This document shows, in pieces, positions 32,104-40,515 of a stretch of 42,998 bases of DNA. The notes under the pieces are model-generated. The model searched no databases, was not told the DNA's origin, and was given only the letters and a program-made list of their open reading frames with translations. The translations under genes and the position numbers were made by a program. The stretch is from the NCBI GenBank assembly GCA_003221035.1, contig QHUB01000034.1, positions 1-42,998 on the forward strand, written 5' to 3'. Numbering within the stretch: position 1 is the first letter of the stretch; each line of letters begins with the position of its first letter. This DNA comes from Gemmatimonadota bacterium. GTDB taxonomy: Bacteria > Gemmatimonadota > Gemmatimonadetes > Gemmatimonadales > GWC2-71-9.

Positions 32104-33569
32104 AGACTCAGATCTCGTCGCGCCCCCTCGCCGGCATCGAGAGTCCCCTGGTGGCCATCATCGTCGCCCAGGGCGCCCCGGCACCGCTCAAAGATCCGGG
32201 CCTCGAGCGCGCGATCGCCTCCGGCGACTACCAAGGCAAGAAGGACGAGGCGCTGCTGGTCTACGGCGCGGGCAAGACCGAGCGCGTGCTGCTCGTGGGC
32301 ATCGGCAAGACGAGCGAGATCACGCGCGGCGCGGTGCGTCGCGCGGCGGCGATTGCGGCGAAGCGCGCGCGGAGCCTCGGCACCAAGACATTCGCGCTTA
32401 CCGTCGCCAAAGAGGCGCGCGGCGGGCTCGGCGCCGCCGAACTGGCGCAGGTGCTCATCGAAGGCGCGGCGCAGGGCAGTTGGCAGTTCACGGAGCTCAA
32501 GAAGCAGCCGGAGGATCCCAAGCCCGAGCTCGAGTCGGTCGAGCTGCTCTTCGACGGCGGGGACAAGAAGGTCGCGGAGACGGGCCGCCGGATCGGAGAC
32601 GCCATTGCCGCGGGCTATCTCTACACGCGCAATCTCCAAATGCAGCCGGGCAACGTCTGTACCCCCAGCTACCTCGCCGAACAGGCCCGCACGCTGGCCG
32701 CGACGCACGGCTTTGGCGTCACGATCCTGGACAAGGCGCAGATAAAGAAGGAAGGGATGGGCGCGCTGCTCGCGGTCGCGCAGGGCAGCGCAGAGGAACC
32801 CCGTTTCATCGTGCTGGAGTATCAAGGAAGCGATGGGGGAGGCGCCCCCGTCGCCCTGATCGGCAAGGGCGTCACGTTCGACTCCGGTGGCATCTCGATC
32901 AAGCCGGCGGCGAACATGGAGGACATGAAGTTCGACAAATCGGGCGCGACCGCCGTGCTGGGAGTCTTCGAGGTGCTCGGGCGCCTGAAGCCCAAGATCA
33001 ATGTGGTCGGCTTGATCCCCGCCACGGAGAACCTGCCGTCCGGGACCGCGGTCAAGCCGGGTGACGTCATCAGAAGCCATCTCGGCAAGACGATCGAGAT
33101 CATCAACACCGATGCGGAGGGGCGGCTGATCCTGTGTGACGCGCTGTCGTATGCCAGGCGCTTCAAACCGGTTGCCGCGATCGACGCCGCGACACTCACG
33201 GGCGCGGTCGTCATCGCGCTGGGGCATCACGCGATCGGCATGCTCGGCAACGACGAAGCACTGCTCGCCGAAGTGCGCGACGCCGGCGAGCGCGCCGGCG
33301 AGCGCTGCTGGCCGCTGCCGCTGTGGGACGAGTACCGCGAGCTGCTGAAGTCCGACGTCGCCGACGTCAAGAATTCGGGCGGGCGCGCCGCCGGCACGAT
33401 CGCGGGCGCGTGGTTCCTCCGCGAATTCGTGGATGGGTTTCCCTGGGTGCATCTCGATATCGCGGGCACGGCTTATCTGGAAGGCGAAGGCGCAAGCCAC
33501 GCCAAGGGCCCAACGGCGATCGGCGTCCGGCTGTTTACGGAATTCCTGTTGAAACGCGCCGGCGCTTGA
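32100..33569 (+). CDS. pepA: Leucyl aminopeptidase (M17)
   Basis: A 489-aa cytosolic aminopeptidase that removes N-terminal residues from peptides and works as a hexamer with two metals per subunit. The N-terminal regulatory domain is followed by the M17 catalytic domain. Key residues are Lys256 and Asp261 in [16 protein letters not shown], then Asp338 and Glu340 in the signature NTDAEGRL. Later blocks DAATLTGA and DIAGTAY are present. The start at ATG 32100 overlaps the icd stop (ATGA). Some PepA proteins also bind DNA; nothing here shows that. Confidence 0.96.
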   Translation: MKTQISSRPLAGIESPLVAIIVAQGAPAPLKDPGLERAIASGDYQGKKDEALLVYGAGKTERVLLVGIGKTSEITRGAVRRAAAIAAKRARSLGTKTFALTVAKEARGGLGAAELAQVLIEGAAQGSWQFTELKKQPEDPKPELESVELLFDGGDKKVAETGRRIGDAIAAGYLYTRNLQMQPGNVCTPSYLAEQARTLAATHGFGVTILDKAQIKKEGMGALLAVAQGSAEEPRFIVLEYQGSDGGGAPVALIGKGVTFDSGGISIKPAANMEDMKFDKSGATAVLGVFEVLGRLKPKINVVGLIPATENLPSGTAVKPGDVIRSHLGKTIEIINTDAEGRLILCDALSYARRFKPVAAIDAATLTGAVVIALGHHAIGMLGNDEALLAEVRDAGERAGERCWPLPLWDEYRELLKSDVADVKNSGGRAAGTIAGAWFLREFVDGFPWVHLDIAGTAYLEGEGASHAKGPTAIGVRLFTEFLLKRAGA

Positions 33570-35347
33570 TACCTGTTCGGGCGGGGATTCTCGTCCTCGC
33601 CCTGTTGCCTGCGGCCCTCTCCGCTCAGGTCGACACGACCGGTCGAGGCACGGCGGCACCGGACACGTCGGCACGAGATACCACAGCGGCAGCCAGGGAC
33701 AGCACACCCGCACTCTTGCCCACGCTGACGCCGGCGATTGTCGCCGGACCGCTCCCGCGAGGCGCCCGCTACACCTTCACGCTGGACTCGATCCTGCTGT
33801 CGAGCGCGCGCACACTCAGCGATTTGCTGGTGCATATCCCCGGCGTATACGTCGCGCGCGGCGGATGGTTCGGGCAGGCGGAGATCGTCCTGTACGCCGG
33901 GCGCGGACCCGCTTCGGTCGAGATCTATTGGGACGGGATGCGAATGCTGCCGCTCGGCGGCGATTCGCTCTACCTCGATCCCGGGCGCATTCCGCTGGGG
34001 CCGATCGAGCGGGTGGATGTCATCATCCTGCCCGCGTCGCTGCAGGTCTACCTGGTGACCAACCGGTATCGGTCCACCGCGCCCCAAACTCAGATCGGCG
34101 TTCTCACCGGCCGGCAGGACATTGCGGGATATCGCGCCGGTTACGCGAAACGGACGCGATCAGGATTCGGGTTGAACCTTGTAATGGACTGGTCGAGCAT
34201 CGCCGCGGGTCCGTCGGGCAACACGAGCACACCCTTCGGCACTGCCGACCTCTGGCTCAAGGCTGAATACATCCCACCCAAAGGACACTGGGGCGCGTCG
34301 TATCAGATCTCCAGCAACAGCTGGCATCGGACCAGCGAGGGCACCGTCGTGGAGGGGTGGCGTCAGGAACGCCGCGATCGTCTGTTGGAGCTCTTTGTCG
34401 CGTCGCGCTCCGATGGACTGGGCTGGCGGCTCTCGACGCAGCTCGCCCAGAGCGGCATCAGTCACGGGACGTTTGTGAATAAACGCGGCATCTCCGTGGG
34501 AAGCGTCGAGGCGAGCGTCGTGACGAATCGGGCGACAGCGGTCGGCACGGCCAGATACGGGACGGGCGGCGCGCCGGCGCAGTTCGAGGGCCGCGTCGGT
34601 TTGATCCCGCTCTCGGGAATCACGCTCGCGGGCAGCATTCGCCAATCGCTCTACTCTGAAGATCGCAAAGGGGCGCAAGCCTACGGCATGGCGGGCATTG
34701 CGCTGCCGTTCGGCTTCTCAGCGCGCGCCGAGGGCACCTGGCGCAAGGAGCCGCAGTCGCCATTCGAAGCAACGAGGCCGGTCACCCAGCAGGTGGACGT
34801 CGCGGCCTGGCTGCGGCTCGACCACCGGCTGTTCTCCATCGAGGTCGGTCGCGGACATCGCGACCCATTCGCGCCGTTCGGCTTCGCCGAGGGCATCGGC
34901 ACCATCGATTCGCTGGCTCCGACGCCCGCCACCGATTTCGTCGCGGCGCGGGGCCTCGTGCACGTTGCGCCTGGGCTGACGTTCTCCGGCTGGTACTATG
35001 ATCCAGTCGTCGGGGGCGGCGATTTCGAGCCGCCGCGTCACGGGCGGGTGTCGGCGACGTTCTACTCCAAGTTCTGGCGAGTCTTCCCGAGCGGCATCTT
35101 TGCGCTCAGGGCCGAGCTCGCGATGGAGTCCTGGAGCCGCGGCGGCAGTGGCGGCATCAGCGCCGGGTCGCGCTTCGGCTTGGCGGGAGCGACATTCACG
35201 GAGACGAACATCGAGATGCAGCTTGGCGGGGCCACCCTCTTCTGGAACTCGAAGAACATCAATGTCACGCACGCGAGCTATGTGCCGGGATTAGGCTATC
35301 CGCAGGCCGCCCAGCAGTGGGGCGCCCGGTGGTTCTTCACTAACTAG
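33566..35347 (+). CDS. TonB-dependent receptor plug-domain protein with a barrel
   Basis: A 593-aa outer-membrane protein. The signal peptide ends in PAALSAQ; a Thr/Asp/Ala-rich linker follows. The plug domain (about residues 65-150) reads TLSDLLVHIPGVYVARGG, then IYWDGMRML and IERVDVIILPAS. The rest is strand-rich, with regular aromatic-bounded segments, and ends WGARWFFTN with aromatic residues at the C-terminus. It is shorter than most TonB receptors (~700-900 aa), and a TonB box is not evident. The start is TTG at 33566, overlapping the pepA stop (TTGA); an ATG is not available near the signal peptide. It is an unusual insertion in a housekeeping run. Confidence 0.85.
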   Translation: MIPVRAGILVLALLPAALSAQVDTTGRGTAAPDTSARDTTAAARDSTPALLPTLTPAIVAGPLPRGARYTFTLDSILLSSARTLSDLLVHIPGVYVARGGWFGQAEIVLYAGRGPASVEIYWDGMRMLPLGGDSLYLDPGRIPLGPIERVDVIILPASLQVYLVTNRYRSTAPQTQIGVLTGRQDIAGYRAGYAKRTRSGFGLNLVMDWSSIAAGPSGNTSTPFGTADLWLKAEYIPPKGHWGASYQISSNSWHRTSEGTVVEGWRQERRDRLLELFVASRSDGLGWRLSTQLAQSGISHGTFVNKRGISVGSVEASVVTNRATAVGTARYGTGGAPAQFEGRVGLIPLSGITLAGSIRQSLYSEDRKGAQAYGMAGIALPFGFSARAEGTWRKEPQSPFEATRPVTQQVDVAAWLRLDHRLFSIEVGRGHRDPFAPFGFAEGIGTIDSLAPTPATDFVAARGLVHVAPGLTFSGWYYDPVVGGGDFEPPRHGRVSATFYSKFWRVFPSGIFALRAELAMESWSRGGSGGISAGSRFGLAGATFTETNIEMQLGGATLFWNSKNINVTHASYVPGLGYPQAAQQWGARWFFTN

Positions 35348-35372
35348 CGTTCCCCGTTACATTTATCGCCCT

Positions 35373-36251
35373 GTGCCGCGCAGTATGACAGGCTTCGGCG
35401 CTGCCGAAGATCGGGTGCTTCGCGGACGGCTGCGAATTGAGATCCGCACCGTCAACCACCGCTATTTCAACCCGCAGCTCAAGCTGCCGGCGGATCTGGC
35501 CGGAGTGGAGGTCGAGCTGCGCGAGCGGCTGCGGCAACTGCTCGAGCGCGGTCATGTGACGGTGACGGCGCGGTGGGTCGAGAGCCCGGGCCCGGAGCGC
35601 GAAGTGACGATCGATCTGTCACGGGCGCGTCAGGTGCTGGCGGCCGCGCAGCAGCTCAAGAAGAAGCTGAAGCTGAAGGGAACGGTGGACCTGGCGTTCG
35701 TCGCGCGGCATCCCGACGTCATGACGGCGGCGAACGGCGCTACCGACCAGCCGGTGCAGTGGGCGGACGTGCAGTCGGTGGTGGAGAAGGCCGCGCGCGA
35801 AGTCGTGGCGATGCGCGAGCGCGAGGGTCAGGCGCTCGTCGTCGAGCTGAACGCGCGGCTCGACGCGTTGGAAACGGCGGCGCGCGCCATCGAGGCGCAG
35901 GCGCCGGCGCGGCTCAAGGCAGAGCATGAGCGGCTGAAGCAGGCAGTGCAGGAGCTGACGAGCCGGGCCAACGTGGACGAGCAGCGGCTGGCGCTCGAGA
36001 TCGCGCTGCTCGCGGATCGCGTGGACATCACGGAAGAGCTGGTGCGGTTCCGCGCGCATGTCGCGGCGGCACGGGCGGCGCTCGCATCCGACCACGCGGT
36101 CGGCAAGCAGCTCGGGTTCCTGGCGCAGGAGCTGCTGCGCGAGGTCAACACGATGGGGTCGAAGGCGAACGACGCGCGCATCACGCAGTCGGTGATCGCG
36201 ATGAAGGGCGACCTCGAGAAGTTCCGGGAGCAGCTGGAGAATTTGGAGTGA
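35373..36251 (+). CDS. YicC/YloC family endoribonuclease
   Basis: A 292-aa protein. The N-terminus MPRSMTGFGAAED and the following IEIRTVNHRYFNPQLKLP are the family opening; the long helical middle and the end TMGSKANDARITQSVIAMKGDLEKFREQLENLE are also characteristic. YicC proteins are hexameric endoribonucleases involved in sRNA and mRNA turnover. The start is GTG at 35373, giving the usual four residues before MTGFG. The GTGA overlap with gmk is typical, as yicC-gmk-rpoZ is a common bacterial cluster. Confidence 0.95.
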   Translation: MPRSMTGFGAAEDRVLRGRLRIEIRTVNHRYFNPQLKLPADLAGVEVELRERLRQLLERGHVTVTARWVESPGPEREVTIDLSRARQVLAAAQQLKKKLKLKGTVDLAFVARHPDVMTAANGATDQPVQWADVQSVVEKAAREVVAMREREGQALVVELNARLDALETAARAIEAQAPARLKAEHERLKQAVQELTSRANVDEQRLALEIALLADRVDITEELVRFRAHVAAARAALASDHAVGKQLGFLAQELLREVNTMGSKANDARITQSVIAMKGDLEKFREQLENLE

Positions 36252-36889
36252 CGGTGGGGCCGCGCATCGTCGTCCTGTCGGCGCCATCGGGCGGCGGCAA
36301 GACGACGATTGCGAAGACGCTCCGCGAACGGTATCCCGACCAGTTTGGCTTCTCGGTGTCCGCCACGACGCGGCAGCCGCGGGGGGGGGAAACCGACGGC
36401 GTCGATTACCGCTTTTGGACGCCGTCGCAATTTTTGGCCGGCGTGAATCAGGGACAGTTTCTGGAGCACGCGCAGTACGGCGGCGAATTGTACGGCACGC
36501 TGCGCAGCGATGTGGCGAAGATTCTCGAGTCCGGCCGGCACGTGCTGCTCGATATCGAAGTCAACGGCGCCGCGCAGGTGCGCAAGCTGGACTCGCACGC
36601 GCTCACGATTTTCATTTTGCCGAGCGACCCGCGGGTGCTGGTGCAGCGGCTGGTGGGGCGGGGGAGCGAATCGCGCGACGAGATCAAGCAGCGGTTGGAG
36701 CGTGCCATCGACGAGATCACCGAAGCCACGGCGTTCCATCGGTGGGTACGGAACGACGATCTCGACCAGGCCGTGGAAGCCGTCCTGAAGGTCAGCGAGG
36801 AGCCTGCTACATTTGTGCGGGACCCCAGGGACCTTCCCTGGATGAAGCAGTACCTGATAGATCTGGACGACGAGAGGCATCGCCTCTAA
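36248..36889 (+). CDS. gmk: Guanylate kinase
   Basis: A 213-aa enzyme that phosphorylates GMP to GDP. The P-loop SAPSGGGKTT is at residues 11-20. The GMP-binding segment SVSATTRQPRGGETDGVDY and the later LLDIEVNGAAQVRK are standard. A run of nine G (36381-36389) encodes the Arg-Gly-Gly of the GMP-binding loop. The start is GTG at 36248, overlapping the yicC stop. The C-terminus includes a DLPWMKQYLIDLDDERH tail. Confidence 0.97.
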   Translation: MTVGPRIVVLSAPSGGGKTTIAKTLRERYPDQFGFSVSATTRQPRGGETDGVDYRFWTPSQFLAGVNQGQFLEHAQYGGELYGTLRSDVAKILESGRHVLLDIEVNGAAQVRKLDSHALTIFILPSDPRVLVQRLVGRGSESRDEIKQRLERAIDEITEATAFHRWVRNDDLDQAVEAVLKVSEEPATFVRDPRDLPWMKQYLIDLDDERHRL

Positions 36890-36913
36890 GAACGTACGCG
36901 AAAGGTGAAGCAC

Positions 36914-37129
36914 ATGCGGATCGTGACACCCTCAGAAGTCGCAGGACAGACCCAGAACAAGTACCTCGGCGTGCTCGTTGCGGCCAAGTTCGCGCGCTTC
37001 GTGAACGACTTCCCACGTGACCGCTCGGTCGACTGGGAGGAGAAGCTCACGACCCGCGCGTTCGACGAGCTCGTGCGCGGCGGCCTGAAATACCGCCTGG
37101 TGCGGCGGCGGCGCCAGCAGGAAGGCTGA
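36914..37129 (+). CDS. rpoZ: RNA polymerase omega subunit
   Basis: A 71-aa protein. It keeps the core of omega: NKYLGVLVAAKFARFVNDFP and a C-terminal basic stretch. Omega helps assemble RNA polymerase and binds (p)ppGpp in some bacteria. ATG 36914 has AAGGTG upstream; an in-frame GTG at 36905 would add three residues. Its stop shares a base with the coaBC start (TGATG). Position between gmk and coaBC agrees with the common bacterial order. Confidence 0.92.
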   Translation: MRIVTPSEVAGQTQNKYLGVLVAAKFARFVNDFPRDRSVDWEEKLTTRAFDELVRGGLKYRLVRRRRQQEG

Positions 37130-38340
37130 TGCCGTTCTCGCACCGCCACGTCGTCCTTGGCGTGTCGGGCGGAATCGCCTGCTACAAGAGTTGTTTCCTG
37201 GCGCGCCGGCTCACGGAAGCGGGCGCCACCGTGGATGTGGTGCTCACCGCCGCGGCCGCGGAGTTCGTCCGTCCCGTCACGTTCGAAGCGCTGACCGGCA
37301 GGCCCGTGCTGACATCGCTGTGGGAGCGGGGGGGGGGCCGCGCGCTCGCGCACATCGATCTCGCCAAAGAACCCGATCTCGTGATTGTCGCGCCCGCGAC
37401 GGCCAACCTGCTCGCGCGCGCCGCGATGGGGATGGCCGACGATTTGCTGACCGCGCTGCTGCTCGCACGAGCGCGCCGTCTCGTGCTCGCCGCGCCCGCG
37501 ATGAACGACGACATGTACGCGAACCCCGCCACCACGGCAAACATCAAGACGCTGGAGAGTCGGGGCTGGCACTTCATCGGTCCCGAGAGCGGCGCGCTGG
37601 CCGAAGGGCCGAGTGAGCGACCGGGCCGGATGAGCGAGCCGGATGCGATCTTCGCCGCCGCCGCGCAGCTGCTCGAGCAGGGCGACAATCCGGGCAAGAG
37701 TAAGTGGTCGGGCAAGCGGGTCGTGGTGACGGCCGGACCGACGCGCGAGCATCTCGATCCCGTGCGCGTGATCACGAATCCTTCGAGCGGCCGCATGGGC
37801 TACGCGCTCGCCGAAGCCGCGCGCGCGCGCGGCGCCGATGTCGTGCTCGTCAGCGGTCCCACCGAGCTGACGCCGCCCGCCGGCCTGAAGACGCAGCACG
37901 TCGAGACCACGGAGCAGATGCAGCAGGCGGTGCAGGGACTCGTGGGCAGCGCGGACGCGCTGATCATGAGCGCGGCGCCCGCCGATTACCGGCCCGCGAC
38001 GCAGTCGGCCAAGAAGCGCCCGCGCAGCAACGGCGCCTTCACCCTCGAGCTCGAAGCGACGCCCGACATACTCGGCTCGCTCACGCGCCGCAAGGGGATG
38101 GTCGTCGTCGGTTTCGCACTCGAGACGGGGAACGGACTCGCGAACGCGCGCTCGAAGATGCAGAATAAGGCGCTCGACTACGTGATCCTGAACGACGCCA
38201 CTGAGCCCGGCGCCGGATTCGAGGTCACGACCAATCGCGTGACGATCCTGGGACCGGGCGGCAAGCAAGTCGACCTGCCGCTGCTCCCGAAACGCGACGT
38301 GGCCGACCGAATTCTCGACGTGGTGGAAGAGGCGCTTTGA
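37129..38340 (+). CDS. coaBC: Bifunctional phosphopantothenoylcysteine decarboxylase / phosphopantothenate-cysteine ligase
   Basis: A 403-aa enzyme of coenzyme A synthesis. The N-terminal CoaC flavoprotein half (about 1-185) has GVSGGIACYK, the active-site His in RALAHIDLAKEP, APATANLLARAAMG and APAMNDDMYANP. The C-terminal CoaB half (about 195-403) has TAGPTREHLDPVRVITNPSS, the AAPADYRP block and KNKALDYVILND-like NKALDYVILND. At the loop where E. coli CoaC has its reactive Cys (LACG) this protein reads LAEG, so the Cys is replaced. A run of ten G (37328-37337) encodes part of a Gly loop. ATG start at 37129. Confidence 0.95.
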   Translation: MPFSHRHVVLGVSGGIACYKSCFLARRLTEAGATVDVVLTAAAAEFVRPVTFEALTGRPVLTSLWERGGGRALAHIDLAKEPDLVIVAPATANLLARAAMGMADDLLTALLLARARRLVLAAPAMNDDMYANPATTANIKTLESRGWHFIGPESGALAEGPSERPGRMSEPDAIFAAAAQLLEQGDNPGKSKWSGKRVVVTAGPTREHLDPVRVITNPSSGRMGYALAEAARARGADVVLVSGPTELTPPAGLKTQHVETTEQMQQAVQGLVGSADALIMSAAPADYRPATQSAKKRPRSNGAFTLELEATPDILGSLTRRKGMVVVGFALETGNGLANARSKMQNKALDYVILNDATEPGAGFEVTTNRVTILGPGGKQVDLPLLPKRDVADRILDVVEEAL

Positions 38341-39140
38341 CTGACCCCTGGGCTCTAGCTGCGCAATACCTGCGACAACAGCGGTTGCTTGGTGGAGATT
38401 CGGTGATCCTGGCGGAATCTGAAGGAGCCGGGAGTCGGGAGCCGGAAGTCGGGGATTCGCGTGCACCGGCGCCGATGGTCGTTCCCACATCCAACCCAGC
38501 AGCCCCGGCTCCCGGCTCCCCGAGCCCGGCTCCTGGAATTTCCTTCGACCCACCGTCGGCCGATCTCTTTGCCAGCGATCCCATCCAGCGGGCCACCAGC
38601 TTGGAGGACGTCGCGGCGCTCATCGCCGGCTGTCGCCGCTGCAAGCTGTGCGACGGCCGCACCAGGACGGTGCCGGGCGAGGGCCTCGCCACGGCGCGTC
38701 TGGTGGTGATCGGCGAGGGGCCGGGGCGCACTGAAGACGAGACCGGACGACCGTTCGTCGGCCGCGCCGGCGAGCTGCTCACCAAAATTCTCGAAGCGAT
38801 CGCGCTGCCGCGCGATCAGGTGTTCATCTGCAACATCGTGAAGTGCCGGCCTCCGGAGAACCGGCTGCCGCAATACGACGAGATCGCGGCCTGCCTGCCG
38901 TTTCTTTACCGGCAGATCGAGCTGGTGAAGCCCACGGTCATCCTGGCCATGGGAGGGACGGCCGCCCAAAGCTTGCTCAATACCAAGCAGTCGCTCGGTG
39001 CCCTCCGCAATCAGGTTCATCGGTTCCGCGGCATTCCCGTCATCGTGACCTATCATCCGGCGGCCTTGCTCCGAAACCCCAACTGGAAGAGACCAACCTG
39101 GGATGACGTCCGTATCGCCGCTCGCCTCCTCGACGGCTGA
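38337..39140 (+). CDS. Uracil-DNA glycosylase, family 4 (Fe-S type)
   Basis: A 267-aa enzyme that removes uracil from DNA. An N-terminal helix (DPWALAAQYLRQQRLLGG) is followed by a Pro/Ala/Ser linker of about 45 residues and then the catalytic domain. Fe-S ligand candidates are CRRCKLC, the Cys in VKCRPPEN and the Cys in IAACLPFL. Motif A is GEGPGRTEDETGRPFVGRAG and motif B is YHPAALLRNP. The start is TTG at 38337, overlapping the coaBC stop (TTGA). The linker is encoded by a GC-rich inverted repeat (38423-38534) that looks inserted. The gene overlaps dnaB by 38 bp. Confidence 0.95.
   Translation: MTDPWALAAQYLRQQRLLGGDSVILAESEGAGSREPEVGDSRAPAPMVVPTSNPAAPAPGSPSPAPGISFDPPSADLFASDPIQRATSLEDVAALIAGCRRCKLCDGRTRTVPGEGLATARLVVIGEGPGRTEDETGRPFVGRAGELLTKILEAIALPRDQVFICNIVKCRPPENRLPQYDEIAACLPFLYRQIELVKPTVILAMGGTAAQSLLNTKQSLGALRNQVHRFRGIPVIVTYHPAALLRNPNWKRPTWDDVRIAARLLDG
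38423..38534. repeat. In-frame inverted repeat inside the uracil-DNA glycosylase gene
   Basis: Left arm 38423-38454 and right arm 38503-38534 (32 bp each) are reverse complements apart from a few changes. Each arm is built of a GGGAGCCGGGAGTC-like tandem unit. It encodes residues ~30-66, a low-complexity linker between the N-terminal helix and the Fe-S domain. The length is consistent with insertion without frame loss. Confidence 0.75.
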
Positions 39141-40515
39141 GAGGGCGAGTGAGTACGCCGGCCGCCAAACTCCGTGGAGCAACGAGGCGGAGCAGGCGGT
39201 TCTGGGCGCGATGATGCTGGACCAGGATGCGGCGCTCAAGGCGGCCGAAATCCTGGACGACACGATGTTCTACAAGGAGAGCCATCGCCTGCTGTATCGG
39301 TCGATGCTCTCGCTCACCGAGCGCGGCGACGTGATCGATCCCGTCACGCTGCAGGGCGAGCTGCAGCGCCGCGGCGATCTCGACCGGGCCGGCGGCATGG
39401 AGTACATCGCCGCGCTGATCGACGTCGTGCCGACGGCCGCAAACGTCGACTATCACGCCAAGATCGTGCGCGACAAGGCGGTGATGCGCCGTCTCGTCGA
39501 AGCGGCGACCGGCATCATCCAGGACATCTACGAAGGCCACGGCACCGCCGGGGAAGTGCTCGACAACGCCGAGCACCGCGTCTTCCAGGTGGCGCAGTTC
39601 CGCCGCGCCGAAGAGTTCATCCGCATCAAGGAGCTCATCTGGCCGACGATGGAGCGCATCGAGCAGCTCCAGTCGGGGGCGGGTGCGCTGACCGGAGTCC
39701 CCAGCGGCTTCGTCGATCTCGATCGCTACACCGCGGGCTTCCAGCGGTCGGATCTCGTCATCCTCGCCGCGCGCCCATCCATGGGCAAAACGGCGCTCGC
39801 GCTGAACGTCGTCCAGCACGCCGCCATCGAGCACAACACGCCGATCGCGGTGTTCTCCCTGGAAATGTCCAAGGACCAGCTCGTGCAGCGGCTGCTCTGC
39901 TCGGAAGGCCTGGTCGACGCCCAGCGGCTGCGCCGGGGCCAGCTCCGCGACGACGACTATCCCAAGCTCGCGCGCGCGGCGGGCCTCCTGGGCACCGCGC
40001 CGATCTGGATTGACGATTCGGCTGCGCTCACGCCGCTCGCCATGCGGTCCAAGGCACGGCGGTTGAAGGCCGAGCACGATATTGCGCTCGTGATCGTGGA
40101 CTACCTGCAGCTCATGCAAGGTCCGGGCGACGTCGAGAACCGGCAGCAGGAGATCTCCTACATCTCGCGCTCGCTCAAGGCGCTCGCCAAAGAGCTGGAC
40201 GTGCCGGTGATCGCGCTGTCACAGCTGTCGCGCGCGCCCGAGCAGCGCGGCGGCGAGCACCGCCGGCCGCAGCTCTCGGACCTGCGCGAATCGGGCGCGA
40301 TCGAGCAAGACGCCGATGTCGTGTTGTTCATCTACCGGCAGGAGTTCTATGACGGCCCGGTCGATCCCAAGACCAACGAGAGCATCGAGGGAATCGCCGA
40401 GGTGCTCGTCGGCAAGCAGCGCAACGGACCGACCGGAAACCTGAAGCTGCATTTCAAGAAGGAATTCACCCGCTTCGACAACTACAGCGCGCGCGAGGCT
40501 CCCGCGAGTGTCTAA
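39103..40515 (+). CDS. dnaB: Replicative DNA helicase DnaB
   Basis: A 470-aa hexameric 5'-3' fork helicase. The N-terminal primase-interacting domain starts at PWSNEAEQAVLGAMMLD. The RecA-like domain has Walker A ARPSMGKTALALN (Lys229), FSLEMSKDQLVQRLL, Walker B VIVDYLQLM, LSQLSRAPEQR and LRESGAIEQDADVVLFIYR. No intein is present. ATG 39103 lies within the end of the glycosylase gene and supplies a short disordered leader of about 22 residues before the conserved domain. Confidence 0.97.
   Translation: MTSVSPLASSTAERASEYAGRQTPWSNEAEQAVLGAMMLDQDAALKAAEILDDTMFYKESHRLLYRSMLSLTERGDVIDPVTLQGELQRRGDLDRAGGMEYIAALIDVVPTAANVDYHAKIVRDKAVMRRLVEAATGIIQDIYEGHGTAGEVLDNAEHRVFQVAQFRRAEEFIRIKELIWPTMERIEQLQSGAGALTGVPSGFVDLDRYTAGFQRSDLVILAARPSMGKTALALNVVQHAAIEHNTPIAVFSLEMSKDQLVQRLLCSEGLVDAQRLRRGQLRDDDYPKLARAAGLLGTAPIWIDDSAALTPLAMRSKARRLKAEHDIALVIVDYLQLMQGPGDVENRQQEISYISRSLKALAKELDVPVIALSQLSRAPEQRGGEHRRPQLSDLRESGAIEQDADVVLFIYRQEFYDGPVDPKTNESIEGIAEVLVGKQRNGPTGNLKLHFKKEFTRFDNYSAREAPASV

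Noticed and set aside
33323-33565. Upstream extension of the TonB-plug protein into pepA
   Set aside because: The Arg-rich extension has no signal; TTG 33566 places a proper signal peptide at the N-terminus.
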